Assembly (NCBI GenBank): GCA_029777335.1
Contig: JAKOSN010000046.1
Coordinates: 1-64,000, forward strand
Origin: Planctomycetota bacterium
GTDB taxonomy: Bacteria; Planctomycetota; Planctomycetia; Gemmatales; Gemmataceae
Direction: 5' to 3'
DNA length: 64,000 nt
The stretch's first letter is position 1, and every line of letters begins with the position of its first letter. Shown here one piece after another: positions 1 to 8,948 of the stretch. Both the position numbers and the translations under genes were made by a program. Under the pieces are notes generated by a model, which did not search any database, was not told where the DNA came from, and saw only the letters and a list, made by a program, of their open reading frames with translations.

Positions 1-686
1 AACCGTTCCTCCGAACTGCTGCACGGCACGTCGCGCCAGCGCAGCGAAATGTTCCGGCGGCCAACGCTTGGTAAGCCAGCGGGCGCCAACCGCGAGCCCG
101 AGCAGTGGGCGCGGATAACTCTGCAAGATGCCGCGCGCCCAGTCCAGCGCATGTTGTTGCAACGGTACACGAAAGACTTTCGGCAGGTGGCCCACTCCGA
201 GTGTTTCGGCGACCCGCCAGTAGCGGTCCACGGCGTGCCCGGAGCGACGATCCGGCCCGTCCACGGTATCGGTGTAAACCCACCCCGCGCCTTCCCGGGC
301 CCCCTTCAACCCCACCGTGCGCCGCGCTCAGTCGCCAGACACATCACCCCGGAACGGAACAACCCCTGAAGATCGATCACCAGATCAAACTGTGCGCGAC
401 GCAAGGTCGTCCAGAGGTCGAGATGGGCCCGAAGACCCGCCATCCAGCTCCTTCGATTGGCGCTCCGATCGTAGGCAATCACCTCGTTGAGATCCGGATG
501 GCCTTCCAGGAGAGGCGCATAGATCTTGTTGACCACCCAGGCAAGATGGGCGCCGGGATAACGGTGACGCAGGGCAGTCAGCACGGGGAGGCTGTGCACA
601 ATATCCCCAAGCGCACTTGGTTTGATCAGGGCGATGCGTCGCGCCTCGTAGGCGTGCAATGGGGTCCGACGGTTCAAGATAGCCAT
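1..686 (-). pseudogene. Glycosyltransferase family 9 (heptosyltransferase-like), frameshifted and cut by the window edge
   Basis: GT9 enzymes transfer heptose or related sugars onto lipopolysaccharide or other envelope glycans. The N-terminus from position 686 shows the GT9 start KPSALGDIVHSLPVL and the conserved DLVIDLQGLFRSG. The frame then hits a stop at 306-308. The -1/+2 frame downstream continues the same family (VGLKGAREGAGWVYT, then HAVDRYWRVAETLGVG, then LLGLAVGARWLTKRWP) to base 1. Adding one C on the plus strand between about 329 and 330 restores a perfect family reading, LATGARRTVGLKGAREG, so exactly one base appears missing. It may be a true pseudogene or a homopolymer sequencing error. 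It lies downstream of the MFS and GT2 genes on the same strand. The acceptor sugar is unknown. Confidence 0.85.
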
Positions 687-759
687 CCCTGGCCCATCCT
701 GTTCGCGAGGGTGAGAAGAGCATCCGGAGCGAGCCGCACGATGAAACGGGCAACCTGTT

Positions 760-2190
760 TTACCCGCGGCGGATGCGGGGAATCAACGGCAACATCAAGA
801 GCAACAGCCCCCCGCCGAAGAGATACGGGAGCATATGGGTCGCCGAGAGTTCGTAGAGCGTCAACCCCAGGATGGGACCAAGAATGCGCGCCAGCGCCGA
901 CGCCGACTGATTGACCCCCAGGATTTCACCCTGGCGATGCTCATCGGCTCGCCGTGAAATCAGCGCCTGCGCCGAGGGAGTGACAAAGGCAAACCCCACC
1001 ACCGCCAACGCCAGCGAAGCCATGGCACAGCCAAGGAGGTACGGGGGCCGTTCTATCCCCAGCGGCGCCGGCAATCCCATCGCGGCACCCGCCACGGTGC
1101 GCGGAGAGGGCGACACGCTCAGGATCGACCATCTTGCAGGATCGAGCGACCCCGCGTTGGCCGCCAGGCTCACCCCCGCCAGGCTAATCACTCCCAACCC
1201 CATCAACACAATGCCAATCGCCATGAAGGTGGCTTCGCTCATCCGCGGCGCCAGACGTCGATAGAGCACCCCCTGGGTCAGCATCAAGACCAGCCCCACG
1301 TAAGCAAACACGAGGAAGCTCGATTCCTCGGTCAGATAGAGGGCGTTCTTGTTCAGCAGGGCCAAGGTCACCTCGAAGCTGGCAAAACCGAGCGTGGCCA
1401 GAAAGAAGGTGAGCACCACCGGCGCCAGCCCGGAATCACTCAGGGCCATTCGCAGAGCCGACCAGTCCAGCCAGCGCCGCTTCGTGGGGGGCGCGGTGCC
1501 GAAGCGACGGGTTTCCGGCAGAAGAATGCTCCCCAGGATCAACGCCAGCAGAGACAACCCGGAAGCAGCCAGCCCGGTCACTCCGTGATGCTCTGGCACC
1601 ACCACCAGCGACAACGCGCCGACCAGCGGGCCAAAGGTAAAGCCAATGCCAAAGGCGGCGCCGATCAACGCCATCCCCACCTTGCGCTTCTCAGGAGGAG
1701 TGCAATCGGCGATGACGGCCTGGGCCGTGGCAATCGTCGCCCCGGCAATGCCTGCTCCAATGCGCGAGACAAAGAGTAATACCAGCGCCAGGCGCGCCGA
1801 GGTTTCTGGGGAGAGTTCCGAGGCGTAACCAAACAACAGATAGGAAACCACCGTCCCGACCAGCCCGAGCAGGAGAATCGGTCGTCGGCCAACCCGATCC
1901 GAGATACGTCCCCACACAGGGGCAAAGAGAAACTGCATCATCGAGAAACTGGACATCAACAGCCCGACGATTGCTCCCCCCGCCGCCGAGTCCTTCCCCC
2001 CCGGAATGATCGCCTTGACGTAGCTATCGCCATAAAGCGGCAACAGCGGCAACACGATGCCAAAGCCGAGGAGATCGACAAAGACAACGAGAAAGACAAT
2101 CAGCAGGGCGGACTTTGCGCTCTTGTCCAGCGGGGCAGCGGTTTCAGGAGCAGGGCTACTGGGCTCGAGTTCGGAGGTGGTTTCAGGCAT
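760..2190 (-). CDS. MFS transporter, drug:H+ antiporter-like (TetA/DHA1 type)
   Basis: Predicted inner-membrane secondary transporter of 476 residues with about 12-14 hydrophobic helices. After a polar N-terminal leader (about 30 residues) it shows FVDLLGFGIVLPLLPLYG in helix 1, the MFS loop 2-3 motif GRISDRVGRRPILLLG, and the motif C-like run RIGAGIAGATIATAQAVIAD in helices 4-5, all typical of TetA-like DHA1 proteins. An extended central loop (about residues 340-390) is longer than in TetA. The start is the only ATG before the hydrophobic part; the Shine-Dalgarno is weak. It sits between two glycosyltransferase genes on the same strand, so it may export a metabolite linked to envelope glycans, but the substrate cannot be read from sequence. 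Confidence 0.88.
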   Translation of the reverse strand: MPETTSELEPSSPAPETAAPLDKSAKSALLIVFLVVFVDLLGFGIVLPLLPLYGDSYVKAIIPGGKDSAAGGAIVGLLMSSFSMMQFLFAPVWGRISDRVGRRPILLLGLVGTVVSYLLFGYASELSPETSARLALVLLFVSRIGAGIAGATIATAQAVIADCTPPEKRKVGMALIGAAFGIGFTFGPLVGALSLVVVPEHHGVTGLAASGLSLLALILGSILLPETRRFGTAPPTKRRWLDWSALRMALSDSGLAPVVLTFFLATLGFASFEVTLALLNKNALYLTEESSFLVFAYVGLVLMLTQGVLYRRLAPRMSEATFMAIGIVLMGLGVISLAGVSLAANAGSLDPARWSILSVSPSPRTVAGAAMGLPAPLGIERPPYLLGCAMASLALAVVGFAFVTPSAQALISRRADEHRQGEILGVNQSASALARILGPILGLTLYELSATHMLPYLFGGGLLLLMLPLIPRIRRG

Positions 2191-2286
2191 GATCTACTCA
2201 CGATGCAGGCGCAGGCAAAAGATCCACACGCCTTGTTGTATCAATCGCCGGCCCGGGGTGAAGCAGCAAGGGCGCCGCGCCCCGGC

Positions 2287-3315
2287 TCACGCGGCCCAGA
2301 ACTCGGCCAGCCCATGGCGCAGAAAATAGCCCAGATTGCGCGCCACGGCCAGACTCCGCTGCGCCTGCCTGTGGCGGCCGCGCACCCGACGCCACAGGTA
2401 TTGCCCCATGCAACAGAGCCATTGCCCGGGGGTATCGAGCGTTAACAGCGTTTTGTAGAGTGCCAGCGTCAGTCGCGGAGTGCCATGTTTGCGCAGATAG
2501 CGCACCATCCCCGCGCGGATGTGGCAAAAGGCGGGGCCCCCACACTGGCGCGTACTGCATCGGCCATGGTGCAGAATTTCCAGGGCGGGATGAAAGATGA
2601 TCGCGCCGCGCGTGCGCACTCGGGCGCACAGATCGAGATCCTCACCGCCAAAGGCGAATTGTTCATCCCAGCCGCCAATCTCCGCGAACCGCTGCCGGGT
2701 GAGAAAGATGGCCGCCCCCAGGACGACCTCGACCGCCTGGGTCGTATCCTGATCCACGTCCCGCCCCCGAAAGCGCCGATGACAACGCCGAAAGAAGCCG
2801 GCCCAGCGAAACATCACCAGCCGCGACAGAAAGCTGCGCACCGTGGGCGCCTGGCGACAGGACAGCTGTGGCCGTCCCTGGGCATCGCGCAGCAGCGGTG
2901 CCACCAGCCCGATCTCGCGATGCTCCTCGGCAAAGGCGACCAGCCCCTGCACCGTTTCCGGGGGTACCTCGGTGTCGTTGTTGAGAAAGAAAAGATAGTC
3001 GCCGCGCGCCAGTGCTGCCGCCTGGTTGTTCCCGCGCGCAAAGCCTCGATTGACCGCGTTGCGCACCAGGCGCACCTCGGGGAACTCGCGCTCGACCATC
3101 TCGGGAGCGCCATCGGTCGAGGCGTTGTCCACCACAATCACTTCGAGCGACACCCCTTGCTGGTGATGCAGCAACGAGGTCAAGCAGGCGCGTAGCAACG
3201 AAGTGTTGTTCCAGTTGACAATGCACACTGACACGAGAGGGACATCGGGAAGCCGTGGAGGAGCCTGCGCATTGAGAGGCCAGGCAACCGACGCGGTCAG
3301 CATAATTCCTGCCAT
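2287..3315 (-). CDS. Glycosyltransferase family 2 (rhamnosyltransferase-like)
   Basis: Predicted cytoplasmic or membrane-associated inverting GT-A glycosyltransferase of 342 residues, using a nucleotide sugar for envelope polysaccharide. Seen: VSVCIVNWNNTSLLRACL at about 28-45, the nucleotide-binding DNASTDGA at 63-70, GFARGNNQAA, the metal-binding FLNNDTE (Asp114), and GWDEQFAFGGEDLDLCARV, the acceptor/catalytic loop typical of WbbL-like GT2 enzymes. The open frame extends upstream to 3387, but that leader is unlike the family. ATG at 3315 or at 3303 (AGGA three bases upstream) are the plausible starts. It is followed by the MFS gene and the broken GT9 gene, suggesting a small glycan-assembly group. 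Confidence 0.88.
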   Translation of the reverse strand: MAGIMLTASVAWPLNAQAPPRLPDVPLVSVCIVNWNNTSLLRACLTSLLHHQQGVSLEVIVVDNASTDGAPEMVEREFPEVRLVRNAVNRGFARGNNQAAALARGDYLFFLNNDTEVPPETVQGLVAFAEEHREIGLVAPLLRDAQGRPQLSCRQAPTVRSFLSRLVMFRWAGFFRRCHRRFRGRDVDQDTTQAVEVVLGAAIFLTRQRFAEIGGWDEQFAFGGEDLDLCARVRTRGAIIFHPALEILHHGRCSTRQCGGPAFCHIRAGMVRYLRKHGTPRLTLALYKTLLTLDTPGQWLCCMGQYLWRRVRGRHRQAQRSLAVARNLGYFLRHGLAEFWAA

Positions 3316-3431
3316 CCTTGTCTTCTGATGCTCCGTTTCCGTCGCGGACCAGATGTAGCACGGGCAGCGCAACTCGGTCAAGAACAAGTCTCAGCAGGAT
3401 GGCAAGCGGGGAGAGGTGGGCAGAAAGGGAT

Positions 3432-3839
3432 TCAATCCAGATGGAGATCGATGCTGTTGTCGTGGCCGGCCTTGACCTCAATGCGCTGGCCGGAAAGCTC
3501 CGGATCACAATACGTGGCGGGGATGCGCATGATCTGGTTCTCCATCTGGAGGTGGGCCGCGATGGTCACGCGATGCCAGCCCGGCGTGGCCCCCATGGTA
3601 TCGCCCGTTTGCAGGCGATAGGAACCATCGGTCTTGATCTCCGCAAACGCCAGGGGTCCGTTGCCACCGCGGGTGGGATCGGGCGCAAACACGATCGTCC
3701 CTCCCTGCACGGGAGCACCGCGAAAAAAAACGGTGCCATGCACATTCGCCAGCGCCGCCGGGTCCTTGCTGCACCCGCTCAACAGCAGGCACCACAGGCA
3801 CCCAGTGATCAACACGGCGCCAAGCCACAACCGACGCAC
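3432..3839 (-). CDS. Small lipoprotein with carboxypeptidase-regulatory-like beta domain
   Basis: A 135-residue exported lipoprotein of a kind very common in planctomycetes. It has a signal peptide with a lipobox ending in LLLSGC (Cys23), then a single transthyretin-like beta-sandwich: VHGTVFFRGAPVQGGTIVFAP, later DGSYRLQTGD and TPGWHRVTI. The pattern (short repeatable G-x-V, G-x-P-V-x-G-G-x-I-x-F) matches carboxypeptidase-regulatory-like domains, which bind or scaffold rather than catalyse. It is likely anchored in a periplasmic-facing membrane. No specific partner is indicated by its neighbours, ppa upstream and a glycosyltransferase downstream. A -10-like TATACT element lies 44 bases upstream, so it may have its own promoter. 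Confidence 0.8.
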   Translation of the reverse strand: MRRLWLGAVLITGCLWCLLLSGCSKDPAALANVHGTVFFRGAPVQGGTIVFAPDPTRGGNGPLAFAEIKTDGSYRLQTGDTMGATPGWHRVTIAAHLQMENQIMRIPATYCDPELSGQRIEVKAGHDNSIDLHLD

Positions 3840-3882
3840 CTCAGGACTCCCTTCCTGTTCGACAATGGACGTGCCTCGCCGG

Positions 3883-3912
3883 AGTATAGCAAGGACGCTC
3901 GCGCCGGAGCAA
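3883..3912 (-). promoter_or_regulatory. Candidate sigma70-type promoter for the small lipoprotein gene
   Basis: Reading the minus strand, TTGCTC (3907-3912) and TATACT (3883-3888) are separated by 18 bases and lie about 45 bases before the lipoprotein start. The -10 is a 5/6 match to consensus, the -35 only 4/6. Confidence 0.35.
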
Positions 3913-3922
3913 TGCGGACTGC

Positions 3923-4474
3923 TCAGTTCGGCGACCGCGTTTCCTTCTCCTTCTTGTAACGCTCGACAGCATCGAGCACACAGGCGATTCCCTCGGCAGC
4001 CCGCGACCAGCCGACGGTCTCGATCACCACTCCTTCGAGCTGTTTGTACGTGCCAAAAAAGTGCGACACCTCACGCAGAAAATGGATGGGCACATCATTC
4101 AGATCTTCAAACTCGCCAAAGAGCGGATCGCGATGCGGCACCCCCAGGACCTTGTAGTCATTCACCCCACGATCGCGCATGCGAAAGAGCCCCACCACGC
4201 GCGTCTCGATCAGGCACCCCGAGAACGTCGGCTCGTTGACCATCACCAGTACATCGAGCGGATCGCCGTCCTCCGCCAACGTTTGCGGAATGAAGCCATA
4301 ATCCCCCGGATAGTGACTGGAGGAATAGAGGTAGCGATCCAGACGGATCAGTCCGGTCGCCTTGTCGATCTCGAATTTGCTGCGTCGCCCCTTGGGAATC
4401 TCGATGATGGCATTGACCACCGAGGGGAGGTGCGTCCCGGGCGGAATCTTGTCGAGGGTTTCGCGATCAATCAT
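3923..4474 (-). CDS. ppa: Inorganic pyrophosphatase, family I
   Basis: Hydrolyses pyrophosphate to two phosphates in the cytoplasm, pulling biosynthetic reactions forward; Mg2+-dependent. At 183 residues it has the usual length for soluble bacterial family I enzymes. The family signature is intact: HYPGDYGFIPQTL followed by DGDPLD at residues 69-74 (the three metal-binding aspartates), and RDRGVNDYKVLGVP. ATG at 4474 is preferred over the in-frame GTG at 4477 because the AGGAG Shine-Dalgarno is then six bases away. The gene follows the transglutaminase by 28 bases on the same strand and may be cotranscribed with it, although no functional link is known. Confidence 0.95.
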   Translation of the reverse strand: MIDRETLDKIPPGTHLPSVVNAIIEIPKGRRSKFEIDKATGLIRLDRYLYSSSHYPGDYGFIPQTLAEDGDPLDVLVMVNEPTFSGCLIETRVVGLFRMRDRGVNDYKVLGVPHRDPLFGEFEDLNDVPIHFLREVSHFFGTYKQLEGVVIETVGWSRAAEGIACVLDAVERYKKEKETRSPN

Positions 4475-4502
4475 CACAGGCTCCTGCCCCGCGGTCGGGG
4501 TC

Positions 4503-5390
4503 TTAGAACATGGCTTCCGCCACGGGAATCACATCGACAGAAACGGTCAGGGTGTGCGAACCGCCTCCCAGGATGACCCCCTTCATCGGGCTGACATCGT
4601 CGTAATCGCGGCCCCACGCCAGCAAGATATGTTTATCCGACGGGATGACGTTGTTCGTTGGATCGATATCGATCCAGCCATGCTCGGGACAGAAGACCGA
4701 GAGCCAGGCGTGCGAGGCATCGGCTCCGATCAGGCGTGGCTGCCCCGGCGGGGGCGTGGTGAGCAGATATCCGCTCACATAGCGGGCCGGCAGACCGAGT
4801 GAACGCAAACAGCCGATCTGCAAATGCGCAAAATCCTGGCACACGCCGCGCCGCCCGGCGAGCACCTCCTGCAAGGGAGTCGCCAGCGTGGTCGCCCGAC
4901 TGTCGTAGCGAAATTCGCGATGGATCCGCTGCATCAGATCGAGCACCCCTTCGAGCAGCGGTCGCCGGGGAGGAAAGGACGGCCGCGCATACTCCGCCAG
5001 CGCCGAACTGCTGGCAACATAGGGCGAATCGACCACGTACTGGCACGCTTCCAGGCGCAGATCGCTCCGGGCCGAGCGAATCATGTCCCGCACCACTTCC
5101 CAGGGAGGGGTGCTCGAAGCCAGGGGCGTGACCGGGATTGTCAGCGCGGCCACATTGATCGCCGTGACACTAAGCCGATAATGCGGCTCCTGAATGGAGA
5201 AATAGGTGGTCGGATTACCGAAGTAATCCAATCGCGACGCCGTGACCGCCGGCAAGGGATTGACCAGTAACTGGCTCTGCTTGCATGCCTGCCAGGGAGA
5301 CTGCCGCGCCGTCAGATGCACGAGATTCTGACAGAAAGTTACCGGATCGCTGTACTGGTAAATCGTACTGTGCGCGATGCGGTAAATCAT
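4503..5390 (-). CDS. Transglutaminase-like cysteine peptidase family protein
   Basis: A 295-residue papain-fold protein: a bacterial transglutaminase-like N-terminal beta domain (MIYRIAHSTIYQYSDPVT, residues 1-90) followed by the catalytic domain. The Cys-His-Asp triad is visible as Cys184 in GRRGVCQDFAHL, His227 in DASHAWLSVF and Asp243 in WIDIDPTNN. No signal peptide. The start codon overlaps the stop of the upstream ATP-grasp/alpha-E gene as ATGA, implying translational coupling. Across bacteria this family is found with circularly permuted ATP-grasp and alpha-E proteins (and often the Anbu proteasome-like peptidase); a role in peptide ligation or turnover has been proposed but the substrate is unknown. 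Confidence 0.9.
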   Translation of the reverse strand: MIYRIAHSTIYQYSDPVTFCQNLVHLTARQSPWQACKQSQLLVNPLPAVTASRLDYFGNPTTYFSIQEPHYRLSVTAINVAALTIPVTPLASSTPPWEVVRDMIRSARSDLRLEACQYVVDSPYVASSSALAEYARPSFPPRRPLLEGVLDLMQRIHREFRYDSRATTLATPLQEVLAGRRGVCQDFAHLQIGCLRSLGLPARYVSGYLLTTPPPGQPRLIGADASHAWLSVFCPEHGWIDIDPTNNVIPSDKHILLAWGRDYDDVSPMKGVILGGGSHTLTVSVDVIPVAEAMF

Positions 5391-7963
5391 GACCGGCTCC
5401 CCGGCTGTTCGCTCGCCAACTGACGCGACAGCTGCAGATGACTAAGAAAGGAGCTGGTGATGGCGTCGGACAGCAGCGGCAGATCGCTCTCCAGGCGCGC
5501 CAGAAATTCCTCCAGATTGGACCGTTGGTTTTGCTCGTTCAGCTGCGACAGGGAAAGGACCTCGGCCAGACGCACAGCCGTCACCATCGACAGGATAACG
5601 CGTTGCTCGGGAGTGCGCCCGGCGGTCGGCTGAGCACGGGGCAGATTGTCGATATCCTCGGCCAGCTGCACCAGTTGAAACGCCAGCGAGCGCGGATTGG
5701 TTTCGTCGGCCAGAAGCAAATCGAGCGCGGGCGCCGGGGCGACACTGTTCAGATAGCGCCGGCGAAAGGTCATGGTGCTATCCAGGATTTCCAGCAGCGC
5801 TTCCAGCAGCGGCCCCTCGGCGGTGGTCTTCTCTCTCATGGTGCTGCGAATGAGCGAGAGAATGTTGGCGGCCCGTTCGAGTTTCCGCCCCATATCGAGA
5901 AATCGCCAGCCCGCGCCGCGAGTCATGCTCTCGGCCGCCAACCCACCGAAAGCCGCCAGTGTCAACACCATCTGGTTGAGCAGGCCGAGGACCGCCGTCA
6001 GAGGGCGCTGAATGCCTCGAGCCCCCCAGTCGTCCAGATCGAGACTGTTCAGGATCCGCCACATATCAGTGGAGATGCGATCGCGGACCATGCTCGCCAC
6101 GCGCTGCAACCCCTCGAACGTGGCCGCCAGACTCCCGGGGCGATGGCGATCAAAGAGCAGCGAACGAATCTCCGTCTCGGGATTGGCCAGGCGGACCTCC
6201 GCGCCCACTCCGGTGAATCCCGGAAAGGTCTGGGTCAGCTGGGTCAGCGCGCGCAGGAGAAGCGGTAACTCGGGCACCTCGATCAACCCCGACCACTCAG
6301 TCAGGCGAACGAGGATCGCTCGAAAAAGCCGGACGACTCCCTCGGCTCGCTCGGCATACCGCCCCATCCAGAAGAGGTTGTCGGCGGCCCGACTGGGGAG
6401 ATCGCCGCCGCCGCGGTTCAGTTCCACCGGCTGCACCGTGCCACGCAACAGACTGAAAGTGCTCACCGGCCCAGAGGCGAGGACCCAGGTATCCTTGCTG
6501 CCGCCTCCACTTTGCAACGAGGTGGCAAGTAACTCGGGGGCGTTGGAGGCGACCCGCGTTAGCCCTCCGGGCATCACCGCAAAGCCTCCCTCGACGGCGG
6601 TCAGAAAGGCACGCAGCACCAGCGACCACGGCTCCAACCGCTGCCCGGCCAGGACCGGCGCGGTGGACAGTTGCAGCGGTTCCTGGCCGACATAATCCGC
6701 CGGTCGGGCACAGATGCGGTCACGCAGATCCTCGCGTTGTTGCGTGGTGAGATGCGACCCCACAATCGGATGCTGGCGATGGTTTTGAGAAACCCGGCGG
6801 AGGATCAGACGCGACAGGTTGGAGAGGACGTGATCGAGCCCGTTGGTTTCGCCGCACCACCACACCGGCGCCGAGGATATTTTCAGATCCTCCCCCAGAA
6901 GCGAACGACACAGCGAGGGGAGAAAGGCGGCCAGGGCGGGCGATTCCAGAATCCCGCTTCCCAGTGTGTTGGCCACCGCGACATTGCCCGCGCGCAGCGC
7001 TTGCAGCAGACCGGGAACTCCGTGGAAGGAGTCGCCGCGTAACTCCAGCGGATCACACATCGCATCGTCCAGACGACGCACAATCACATCGACCGGCTGC
7101 AGCCCGCCGAGGAGTTTGAGATAAACGCGATTGTCGCGCACCGTCAGATCGGCGCCCTCGGCAAGCACATGGCCAAGGTAGCGCGCCAGGTAGGCGTGCT
7201 CAAAGTAGTTGTCGGTGGATGGCCCCGGGGTGAGAAGGACAATGCGCGGATTGTCATGGTTGTGCGGCGCCATCAGGCGCAGCGTTTCGCGCATGCTGCG
7301 AAAAAAGAGCGCCAGACGCTGCACTCCGCAATCGCGAAAGACATCGGGCAAGGTGCGCGAGAGGATGATGCGATTCTCCAGCGCATAGCCCATCCCCGCC
7401 GGCGTTTCGGTGCGATCCCCCAGCGCCCAGATCGTGCCGTCGCTGGTGCGCCCCAGGTCCACGGCATACAGATGCAGATAACGCTGCCCCGGCGGGCGCA
7501 ACCCATGGCAAGGACGCAAAAAGCCGGGATGAGCAAAGATCAACTCCCAGGGGAGCTGTCCCTGGCGCAGCAGATGTTGCGGACCGTAAATATCCGCGAG
7601 GATCATCTCCAGCAAGCGCGCCCGCTGGATCAACCCGGCTTCCAGAATACTTGCCTCGCTGGCGTTGATCACCAGGGGAATCGGATCGAGCTGCCAGGGC
7701 CGATCCAGCCCGCGCGGATCGCCATGGATGTTGTACGTCACCCCATTCTCGCGAATCAGGTGCCGTGCCTCTTCCCAGCGCCGCGCGAGTTCCGAAGTCC
7801 CCAGCTGATTGAGCGCACGCAGTAACGATTGCCAGTGCGGGCGCACCTCCCTCTGGGCATCGATCATCTCGTCGTGGCCAGCGACAAGCTGATCGTATCC
7901 CTGACCAAGTCCGCCGGGGAGCGAGGGATGCGCAGCAGGGATGGTGGCGTTACTACCGATCAT
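5387..7963 (-). CDS. Circularly permuted type 2 ATP-grasp protein fused to an alpha-E domain
   Basis: An 858-residue fusion of two proteins that are usually encoded separately. The N-terminal part (about 40-510) is the circularly permuted ATP-grasp: TYNIHGDPRGLDRPWQLDP, VINASEASILEAGLIQRARL, YAVDLGRTSDGTIWALGDRT and YALENRIILSRTLPD. ATP-grasp enzymes make amide bonds through an acyl-phosphate. The C-terminal part (about 520-850), starting LPSRAADNLFWMGRYAERAE, is the all-helical alpha-E (DUF403) domain. The open frame reaches back into folD, but ATG 7963 is chosen because family homology begins just after it and the upstream residues are Gly/Ser/Arg junk. It overlaps the transglutaminase by four bases. 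Predicted to modify or ligate peptides; the natural substrate is unknown. Confidence 0.92.
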   Translation of the reverse strand: MIGSNATIPAAHPSLPGGLGQGYDQLVAGHDEMIDAQREVRPHWQSLLRALNQLGTSELARRWEEARHLIRENGVTYNIHGDPRGLDRPWQLDPIPLVINASEASILEAGLIQRARLLEMILADIYGPQHLLRQGQLPWELIFAHPGFLRPCHGLRPPGQRYLHLYAVDLGRTSDGTIWALGDRTETPAGMGYALENRIILSRTLPDVFRDCGVQRLALFFRSMRETLRLMAPHNHDNPRIVLLTPGPSTDNYFEHAYLARYLGHVLAEGADLTVRDNRVYLKLLGGLQPVDVIVRRLDDAMCDPLELRGDSFHGVPGLLQALRAGNVAVANTLGSGILESPALAAFLPSLCRSLLGEDLKISSAPVWWCGETNGLDHVLSNLSRLILRRVSQNHRQHPIVGSHLTTQQREDLRDRICARPADYVGQEPLQLSTAPVLAGQRLEPWSLVLRAFLTAVEGGFAVMPGGLTRVASNAPELLATSLQSGGGSKDTWVLASGPVSTFSLLRGTVQPVELNRGGGDLPSRAADNLFWMGRYAERAEGVVRLFRAILVRLTEWSGLIEVPELPLLLRALTQLTQTFPGFTGVGAEVRLANPETEIRSLLFDRHRPGSLAATFEGLQRVASMVRDRISTDMWRILNSLDLDDWGARGIQRPLTAVLGLLNQMVLTLAAFGGLAAESMTRGAGWRFLDMGRKLERAANILSLIRSTMREKTTAEGPLLEALLEILDSTMTFRRRYLNSVAPAPALDLLLADETNPRSLAFQLVQLAEDIDNLPRAQPTAGRTPEQRVILSMVTAVRLAEVLSLSQLNEQNQRSNLEEFLARLESDLPLLSDAITSSFLSHLQLSRQLASEQPGSRS

Positions 7964-8005
7964 CGCGGGCCGAAGTCCGTGCGGAAATACCTGATCATTA
8001 TCCCT

Positions 8006-8011
8006 AGTATA
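8006..8011 (-). promoter_or_regulatory. Candidate -10 element for the ATP-grasp/transglutaminase operon
   Basis: TATACT on the minus strand, 43 bases before the ATP-grasp start in the 80-base gap after folD. No convincing -35 is visible at the expected distance (TTTTCT is the nearest), so support is weak. Confidence 0.25.
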
Positions 8012-8043
8012 CGAGAGGCTTCGGCCAGAAAAGAGAGGTTCCC

Positions 8044-8910
8044 TCAGCGCGCTTGACGCCGCGCCGCCTCCAGAGTGTTGAACAGAAGCATCGTAATGGT
8101 CATCGGGCCCACTCCCCCGGGGACCGGACTGAGAGAAGACGCCACTTCCTTGACCGCGTCGAAATCCACATCGCCTGCCAATCGACCATCGGGCAAGCGA
8201 TTGGTCCCCACATCGACCACGACCGCCCCGGGGCGAACCATCTCGGCCTTCAGAAAATGGGCCACTCCCATCGCCACCACCACGATATCGGCCTGGCGCG
8301 TGAACGACGCAATGTCCTTCGTTGCCGAGTGACACACCGTGACCGTGGCATTGCACCCCTTCGCCTTGCGCAAGAGCAACAGAGCCAACGATTTACCCAC
8401 GATCGTGCTCCGCCCCACGATCACCACATGCTTCCCCTCGAGCGCGATGCCGCTCCGGAGCAGGAGTTGCTGCACGCCATGGGGCGTACATGGAATATAG
8501 CGCGGCTCGCCAACCGCCAGCAAACCGGCGTTTTCGGGAGTGAATCCATCGATGTCCTTCACCGGATGCACCGCGTGGATGATGGTCGCTTCGTGAATGT
8601 GTTTGGGCAATGGCAGCTGCACCAGGATGCCATGGACCGCCGGATCATGATTCAGCTGCTTGAGGAGATGCAGAAGCGCCTCCTGGGTGGTGTCGGCCGG
8701 GAGGTGATGCAGCCAGCTGGTCATCCCCACCTTCTCACACGCCTTGCGTTTGTTGCGCACATACACCTGGCTGGCCGGGTTGTCGCCGACCAGAACCGCC
8801 GCGAGCCCGGGGCGAACGCCACGTTCCCGGAACAAGGTCGCGCACTCCGCAGCGATCTCCATCTGCAAGGTCTGCGCCACCTGTTTGCCATCCAGCAAGG
8901 TCGCGGGCAT
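8044..8910 (-). CDS. folD: Bifunctional methylenetetrahydrofolate dehydrogenase/cyclohydrolase
   Basis: Interconverts 5,10-methylene-, 5,10-methenyl- and 10-formyl-tetrahydrofolate in the cytoplasm using NADP(H), feeding purine and formyl-Met synthesis. At 288 residues it is the normal FolD length. Catalytic residues fall at the same numbers as in E. coli FolD: Tyr50 and Lys54 in YVRNKRKACEKVG, and Asp121 in VKDIDGF. Also seen are VQLPLPKH, PCTPHGV, the Rossmann loop IVGRSTIVGKS at 164-174 and the C-terminal PGGVGPMT. Start ATG 8910 has GAGGAG nine bases upstream. It lies after the presumed terminator of the cytochrome oxidase operon, so it is probably expressed independently. Confidence 0.97.
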   Translation of the reverse strand: MPATLLDGKQVAQTLQMEIAAECATLFRERGVRPGLAAVLVGDNPASQVYVRNKRKACEKVGMTSWLHHLPADTTQEALLHLLKQLNHDPAVHGILVQLPLPKHIHEATIIHAVHPVKDIDGFTPENAGLLAVGEPRYIPCTPHGVQQLLLRSGIALEGKHVVIVGRSTIVGKSLALLLLRKAKGCNATVTVCHSATKDIASFTRQADIVVVAMGVAHFLKAEMVRPGAVVVDVGTNRLPDGRLAGDVDFDAVKEVASSLSPVPGGVGPMTITMLLFNTLEAARRQAR

Positions 8911-8948
8911 GGAAACGCTCCTCTTCTTCCATCGACCAGGATGCGAAA

